Virus record (IMG/VR): IMGVR_UViG_3300046007_004136
Coordinates: 1-26,308 of that record
Source: a virus
Reading direction: 5' to 3' (one strand)
DNA: 26,308 nucleotides
Numbering within the stretch: the first letter of the stretch is position 1; every line of letters starts with the position of its first letter. Positions 22,540-26,308 of the stretch are shown here, piece after piece. The notes under the pieces were generated by a model that saw nothing but the letters and a program-made list of their open reading frames with translations, was not told the DNA's origin and ran no database searches. A program made the position numbers and the translations under genes.

Positions 22540-23413
22540 AATTTTAGCTTTTGCTGGTCATAAACAGGCTGGAAAAACCACATGTTCTAATTTTTTACAT
22601 GGCTATCAACTTAGGGCTAATGGCGTAATTGATGGATTTGATATTACTACAGATGGAAAGCTAGTTATAAAAACGGCAATCATAGATGATGATGGCAAAG
22701 AGAAAGAAGGATTGGGATTATTAGAGACTAACAGATTAGATGCAGAGTTTGCAGAGTGGGCGGTATATAATATGTGGCCGTTCATTAAGAACTATTCATT
22801 TGCCACACCACTCAAAGATATGTGTATCGGTTTATTTGGCTTACAACAAGAAAATATATATGGCAATAATTCCATGAAGAATGCCAATACATTCTATAGA
22901 TGGGAAGATATGCCATCTGTTATTACAGATAAAGATTTACTTGCAAATCCAGAAATCAAAAAATTAGTAGACAGCGGAACTCTACATTATCATCCAAGAG
23001 GCAAGATGACACATAGAGAATTTTTACAATTCTTTGGCACAGATATATGTAGAAAAATATATGAGGATATCTGGTATAGTAGACTATTGAATGATATTAA
23101 TCATGAGCAACCACTAGTGGCGATTGTAGATGATTGTAGATTTATCAATGAAGTAAATGCTATACAAAAGGCTGGTGGTAAAGTGATCTATCTAAGTAGA
23201 AATTTATATGATGACAATCACAGCAGTGAAGCCGAGTTAAAACAATGTAATAGCTTTGATGCAACTATCGATAATCAAGATCTATCTATACATGAAACTA
23301 ACATAAAGCTTATTGAGATATTAGATAGCTGGGGCTGGCTAGGTAAAGAGATAATACCAAATAATAAGTCAATGCTACAAAAGGTTGGTGGCATACATAA
23401 AATAAAGGAATAA
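22529..23413 (+). CDS. Deoxynucleoside monophosphate kinase
   Basis: Phosphorylates dNMPs to dNDPs using ATP, for phage DNA synthesis. The P-loop is AGHKQAGKTTCS (9-20). The segment MTHREFLQFFGTDICRKIYEDIWYSRLL (about 172-199) matches the LID/substrate region of T4 gp1-type kinases, and AIVDDCRFINEVNAIQKAGGKVIYLSR (about 206-232) is the VDDxRFxNE motif that follows. At 294 residues it is somewhat longer than T4 gp1, with extra sequence before the middle part (IIDDDGKEKEGLGLLETNR). ATG 22529 follows AAGGAG; the adjoining TTG 22526 is rejected. It sits in the replication block just after primase. Confidence 0.88.
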   Translation: MQTRILAFAGHKQAGKTTCSNFLHGYQLRANGVIDGFDITTDGKLVIKTAIIDDDGKEKEGLGLLETNRLDAEFAEWAVYNMWPFIKNYSFATPLKDMCIGLFGLQQENIYGNNSMKNANTFYRWEDMPSVITDKDLLANPEIKKLVDSGTLHYHPRGKMTHREFLQFFGTDICRKIYEDIWYSRLLNDINHEQPLVAIVDDCRFINEVNAIQKAGGKVIYLSRNLYDDNHSSEAELKQCNSFDATIDNQDLSIHETNIKLIEILDSWGWLGKEIIPNNKSMLQKVGGIHKIKE

Positions 23414-23414
23414 A

Positions 23415-24437
23415 ATGATCATTACATATATTCGATCATCCAGTTATAACAATTATGAATATTGTCAGATGCAATATTTTATTACATATGTTTTAGGACA
23501 TCAAAGCATATCTGGTAAAAAAGCACAGCTTGGTACTATTGTACATAAGGTAATGGAGTGTTTAGCTAAATGTAAACAAGTACTACAATCTAGCAACACA
23601 AAAAAATCTTTATCTATTAATGATGATGCAATTGGTGATATATCATTTACTGCTAATTCTTTGTTTACTAAATCTTTTGTGGATAAACTCATCATTCGAA
23701 GTTATAACAGCTATACAAGCAAATGCAGTCATGATTATCATGCAGCAGACTTGACTTTCTGTAAAGATTTAGTTAAAACAGCGTTAGAATATAACGATGG
23801 ACAATTTGATCCACGCAATAGAAAAATTATTGCCGCAGAACCACAGTTTGATCTACCAATAGAAACAGATTGGGCTAAGTATGAGTATAAATTGCCAAAT
23901 GGAAAAATAGTTAAAGGCCAGTTAGCTATTAAAGGTACTATCGATCTTGTAACAGAAGTAGATAAAGATGTAATAGAAATTATAGATTGGAAAACCGGGA
24001 AAAGACTTAATTGGGCAACCGGAGAAGAAAAAACATATGACAAGCTATGTCAAGATCCACAATTAATGTTATACAACTATGCTACATCCAAGCTTTTTCC
24101 AGAGTACAAACAATCAATCATGTCTATCTTTTTCATTAAAGATGGTGGACCATTTAGCATGTGTTTTGATGAACAAGATCAAAATAATTTCTTATCCATG
24201 CTAGAATCTAGATATAAACAAATTCAACATAATGATTTTCCTAAGCCTATTTCCCATGATAGATCTAATTTTAAGTGTACAAAATTGTGTCACTTCTACA
24301 AGAACAATTGGCCGGGAACAAATAAACCAATGTGCAATTATGTTGAAGATCATTTAAGAGCTTTTGGATATGATGAGACAGTAGAAAAATGCACTAATGA
24401 TAATTTTGATATAGGATATTATTCAGCACCGGGTTGA
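23415..24437 (+). CDS. Cas4/RecB-like PD-(D/E)XK nuclease with likely Fe-S cluster
   Basis: A 340-residue exonuclease-like protein. The RecB-type nuclease motifs are present: GTIVHKVME (40-48, H44), IKGTIDLV (172-179, D177), EIIDWKTGK (188-196, D191 and K193) and QLMLYNYA (216-223, Q216 and Y220). Four cysteines are placed as in Fe-S members of the family such as Cas4 and AddB: C17 near the N-terminus and C288, C292 and C307 at the C-terminus. A 4Fe-4S cluster is therefore plausible. It would process DNA ends, perhaps feeding ssDNA to the recombinase at 17748. It starts one base after the kinase gene; six bases separate its last codon from the next gene. No CRISPR array or other cas gene is present. 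Confidence 0.88.
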   Translation: MIITYIRSSSYNNYEYCQMQYFITYVLGHQSISGKKAQLGTIVHKVMECLAKCKQVLQSSNTKKSLSINDDAIGDISFTANSLFTKSFVDKLIIRSYNSYTSKCSHDYHAADLTFCKDLVKTALEYNDGQFDPRNRKIIAAEPQFDLPIETDWAKYEYKLPNGKIVKGQLAIKGTIDLVTEVDKDVIEIIDWKTGKRLNWATGEEKTYDKLCQDPQLMLYNYATSKLFPEYKQSIMSIFFIKDGGPFSMCFDEQDQNNFLSMLESRYKQIQHNDFPKPISHDRSNFKCTKLCHFYKNNWPGTNKPMCNYVEDHLRAFGYDETVEKCTNDNFDIGYYSAPG

Positions 24438-24439
24438 TT

Positions 24440-24922
24440 ATGCTAGAAGTAAAAATCACAGAATCAATGAAAGAACGAGCTTTTCAAAAGGCCAAAGATA
24501 TGGGTAAATTGGTAAATTCTATTACTAATGGTGATGGTAATTTAGCTGGATTTTTAGGAGAAGAGATAGCTAATTCTGTTATTAATGGCACGATTAATAA
24601 TACTTATGATTATGATATAATTAAAGAAGGAAAAAAATATGACGTAAAAACAAAAAGATGTACAAGCAAACCAAAAGAATATTATGAATGTTCGATAGCG
24701 GCATATAATACTAAACAAAAATGTGACACATATGTATTTGTAAGAATAGAATACAAAAACAATAATTGGGGCAGAGCTTGGATTTTAGGATTTTTTCCTA
24801 AAAAAGAATATTTTCAAAAGGCAATATTATTGAAACGTGGAGATATCGATCATAGCAATGGTTTTATTGTAAAAGCTGACTGTTATAATATGGCAATCAA
24901 GGATCTTCATCAATATGGCTGA
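24440..24922 (+). CDS. Second small PD-(D/E)XK-type nuclease
   Basis: A 160-residue protein with the restriction-fold core LAGFLGEEIANSVING (35-50, with E41) and TYDYDIIKEGKKYDVKTKRCT (55-75, with D59 or D68 and K70), the E...D...DxK spacing of this nuclease superfamily. A likely function is DNA cutting in recombination, for example junction resolution or repair. ATG 24440 is the first ATG; the frame also allows TTG 24434, which would overlap the previous stop. Its end overlaps the next gene by 8 bp (ATGGCTGA). Another restriction-fold nuclease lies at 18824, so this block encodes three such proteins. Confidence 0.75.
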   Translation: MLEVKITESMKERAFQKAKDMGKLVNSITNGDGNLAGFLGEEIANSVINGTINNTYDYDIIKEGKKYDVKTKRCTSKPKEYYECSIAAYNTKQKCDTYVFVRIEYKNNNWGRAWILGFFPKKEYFQKAILLKRGDIDHSNGFIVKADCYNMAIKDLHQYG

Positions 24923-25823
24923 GTTACTTGACCTACACAAAGAATTTCATCTTGGCAATTTATTCACATATAATGTTGGCAAAGAATTAGCTAATTTGCT
25001 ATGTGATAAATTCAGAGTAATTCTAAAATATGATAGTAAAGAATTACCAGTATTTAATGATGATTTACTAAACATTGAAATAGCAACTTCAAGAGAAACA
25101 CACTCTATACCTCATAATTTTTTTAGAGATGATGTTTATGCTATATTTCAAAACTATTTCATGTTAGATAAATGGGAATATCCAATATATAACCCACTAT
25201 CATATCCAATGCCAATAGGTACGTTTGTAGATTTTGATCAATTTAAATCTATAGAAATTAAACCAATTCCAGAAAGAAAATATGATTTTTCTTTTATTGG
25301 ACAAATACCACATACTGGCACTAGAGATTGTTTCAAAAGAAACATAGAGCAATTAGTATTAAAAACTGGTAAAAAGTTTAGATATGTATTAGAATTTACT
25401 ACTGGTTTTAATGGCGGCTTATCTCATGGAGAATATGTCGAGTTATTAAATGATTCGAAAATAGCACTGTGTCCACCCGGAGCATATAGTCTAGAAACAT
25501 TTAGATTTTTTGAGTGCATAAAAATGGGGGCGATTCCGATGGTTGAAAGATTGCCTAAACTGTGGTATTATGAGAATGCACCGTTCTTCAAGTGTAGGTG
25601 GCATGAGTTAGATTTTTATTTATCTACATCATTGAACTACTTAAATAGTATTACATCCAGAAGTATGTTTGAAAAATTAGCCATATATAATATGCAGATA
25701 TTAAATGAGCAACAGCTTGCATTACATTTATATACTGTTTTACAACACAGAAATAATATAGATAAAACAATTATACAATCAGAAATACAAAAAATAAGAA
25801 GAGAGCTAGAACAATATGTCTAA
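24915..25823 (+). CDS. Exostosin-like (GT47) glycosyltransferase
   Basis: A 302-residue protein in which the segment YVELLNDSKIALCPPGAYSLETFRFFECIKMGAIPMVERLPKLWY (about 174-218) is the GT47/exostosin signature: the S-K-I-A-L-C-P-x-G strand, the R-F-F-E helix and the G-A-I-P-x-V turn of the donor site. YDFSFIGQIPHTGTRDCFKRNI is another typical exostosin part. No membrane anchor is seen, so it would act in the cytoplasm. It sits between a nuclease gene and the polymerase, far from the glycan cassette, with 8-bp overlaps on both sides (ATGGCTGA, ATGTCTAA). This placement is unusual and might mean modification of DNA or of a virion component; sugar and acceptor are unknown. Confidence 0.82.
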   Translation: MAELLDLHKEFHLGNLFTYNVGKELANLLCDKFRVILKYDSKELPVFNDDLLNIEIATSRETHSIPHNFFRDDVYAIFQNYFMLDKWEYPIYNPLSYPMPIGTFVDFDQFKSIEIKPIPERKYDFSFIGQIPHTGTRDCFKRNIEQLVLKTGKKFRYVLEFTTGFNGGLSHGEYVELLNDSKIALCPPGAYSLETFRFFECIKMGAIPMVERLPKLWYYENAPFFKCRWHELDFYLSTSLNYLNSITSRSMFEKLAIYNMQILNEQQLALHLYTVLQHRNNIDKTIIQSEIQKIRRELEQYV

Positions 25824-26308
25824 TATTGCATTAAATTGTAAAACACATTTTAGTTTACTAAATGGCTTATCACAATGTGACGACTTAGCAAAGAGATGTA
25901 AGGAATATGGATATGATGGCTGTGTTATAGCAGATAAGAACACAATATCTGGAGCGGTTGAATTTCATCAAGCCTGTATGAAAAATGGCATTAAGCCAAT
26001 TATAGGATGCGATTTTAATCAATTTATATTGATTGCAAAAAATAAATCTGGATGGTTTGAATTAATGAAAATAGTTTCAGATATAGACCATATGCTTTTA
26101 GAGGATATTGCTAAAACAAATAATATCTTATGTATGTCTAATGACATAAATCTAGAAAAGATATTTCTAGCCAACTTTATTAAATGCGACATAAAGCAAT
26201 ATGCCATATATTATGTTGATCAAAAGGACGTAGAATGTCATCGTATTTTATTGTGTGCAGATCAGAAGACAACATTGCCAAATATCAAGAAAAAGATAAG
26301 AAATAATG
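25816..26308 (+). CDS. dnaE: DNA polymerase III alpha subunit-like, PHP domain (3' truncated by window)
   Basis: The first 164 codons of a C-family DNA polymerase, which would be the phage's replicative polymerase; the rest lies beyond the window. The start is ATG 25816, overlapping the preceding stop by 8 bp. The PHP domain is recognisable: LNCKTHFSLLNGLSQCDDLAKRCKEYGYDGCVIADKNTISGAVEFHQACMKNGIKPIIGCDF, aligning with the HTxYSLLDG...GIKPIIGxEx pattern of DnaE. The metal-binding histidines of the first motif (HxH) and the second (DHG) are replaced (NCK and DKN), so the PHP domain is probably not an active nuclease. The palm domain with the polymerase aspartates is not in the window. It ends the replication block here. 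Confidence 0.88.
   Translation, partial: MSNIALNCKTHFSLLNGLSQCDDLAKRCKEYGYDGCVIADKNTISGAVEFHQACMKNGIKPIIGCDFNQFILIAKNKSGWFELMKIVSDIDHMLLEDIAKTNNILCMSNDINLEKIFLANFIKCDIKQYAIYYVDQKDVECHRILLCADQKTTLPNIKKKIRNN

Noticed and set aside
23415-24437. Cas4-like gene as evidence for a CRISPR-Cas system
   Set aside because: No repeats or other cas genes were seen in the window. RecB/Cas4-type nucleases are common in phage replication blocks.

Overview
The window is a gene-dense, strongly AT-rich stretch in which every supported gene lies on the + strand. The genes overlap by a few bases or sit a few bases apart. Its replication, nucleotide-metabolism and virion-type genes, with a phage-style sigma factor, PhoH and many short conserved hypotheticals, point to the genome of a large tailed dsDNA bacteriophage (Caudoviricetes) with its own replisome. 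The host cannot be named from the sequence. Shine-Dalgarno sites such as AGGAG and GGAG indicate a bacterial host. TAA, TGA and TAG all end genes, so the standard code applies. I saw no tRNA, rRNA, CRISPR array, insertion sequence or minus-strand gene.

Layout. (1) 1-5531: the end of a thioredoxin-like gene, then a sugar/glycan cassette: an unrecognised protein, a GT-B-like glycosyltransferase, a sulfotransferase, a possible GT-A-like protein, a sugar-phosphate nucleotidyltransferase and a GT4 glycosyltransferase. (2) 5515-7699: a papain-like cysteine peptidase followed by four small membrane-anchored proteins. One is a 58-aa holin-like protein at 6779-6955 that is easily missed. (3) 7710-9693: small unknowns, a possible degenerate Nudix-fold protein, and a sigma-70-like factor. 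(4) 9694-10510: a stand-alone transcription unit with a candidate extended -10 promoter behind a tandem 9-bp repeat, a probable structural gene, and a strong hairpin terminator. (5) 10537-15533: two small proteins, class II (B12-dependent) ribonucleotide reductase, dUTPase, a virion-type protein and PhoH. (6) 15601-17755: FmdB-type zinc ribbon, HTH protein and conserved unknowns. (7) 17748-26308: replication/recombination block with RecA/UvsX-like recombinase, PD-(D/E)XK-like endonuclease, a possible UvsY-like mediator, a zinc-ribbon protein, DnaB-type helicase, DnaG-type primase, dNMP kinase, a Cas4/RecB-like nuclease with four cysteines placed as in Fe-S members, a second small nuclease, an exostosin-like glycosyltransferase, and the start of a DNA polymerase III alpha-like polymerase that runs off the window.

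Together these genes would make and clean up dNTPs (RNR, dUTPase, dNMP kinase), replicate and recombine DNA with phage-encoded enzymes, switch transcription with a phage sigma factor, and build or modify a glycan that may be sulfated. The most unusual parts are the glycan cassette with a sulfotransferase, the papain-like peptidase beside a membrane-protein cluster, and the compact recA-nuclease-mediator arrangement. Gene junctions are also notable: six use an 8-bp overlap of form ATGNNTRR, and six use a 4-bp ATGA overlap.
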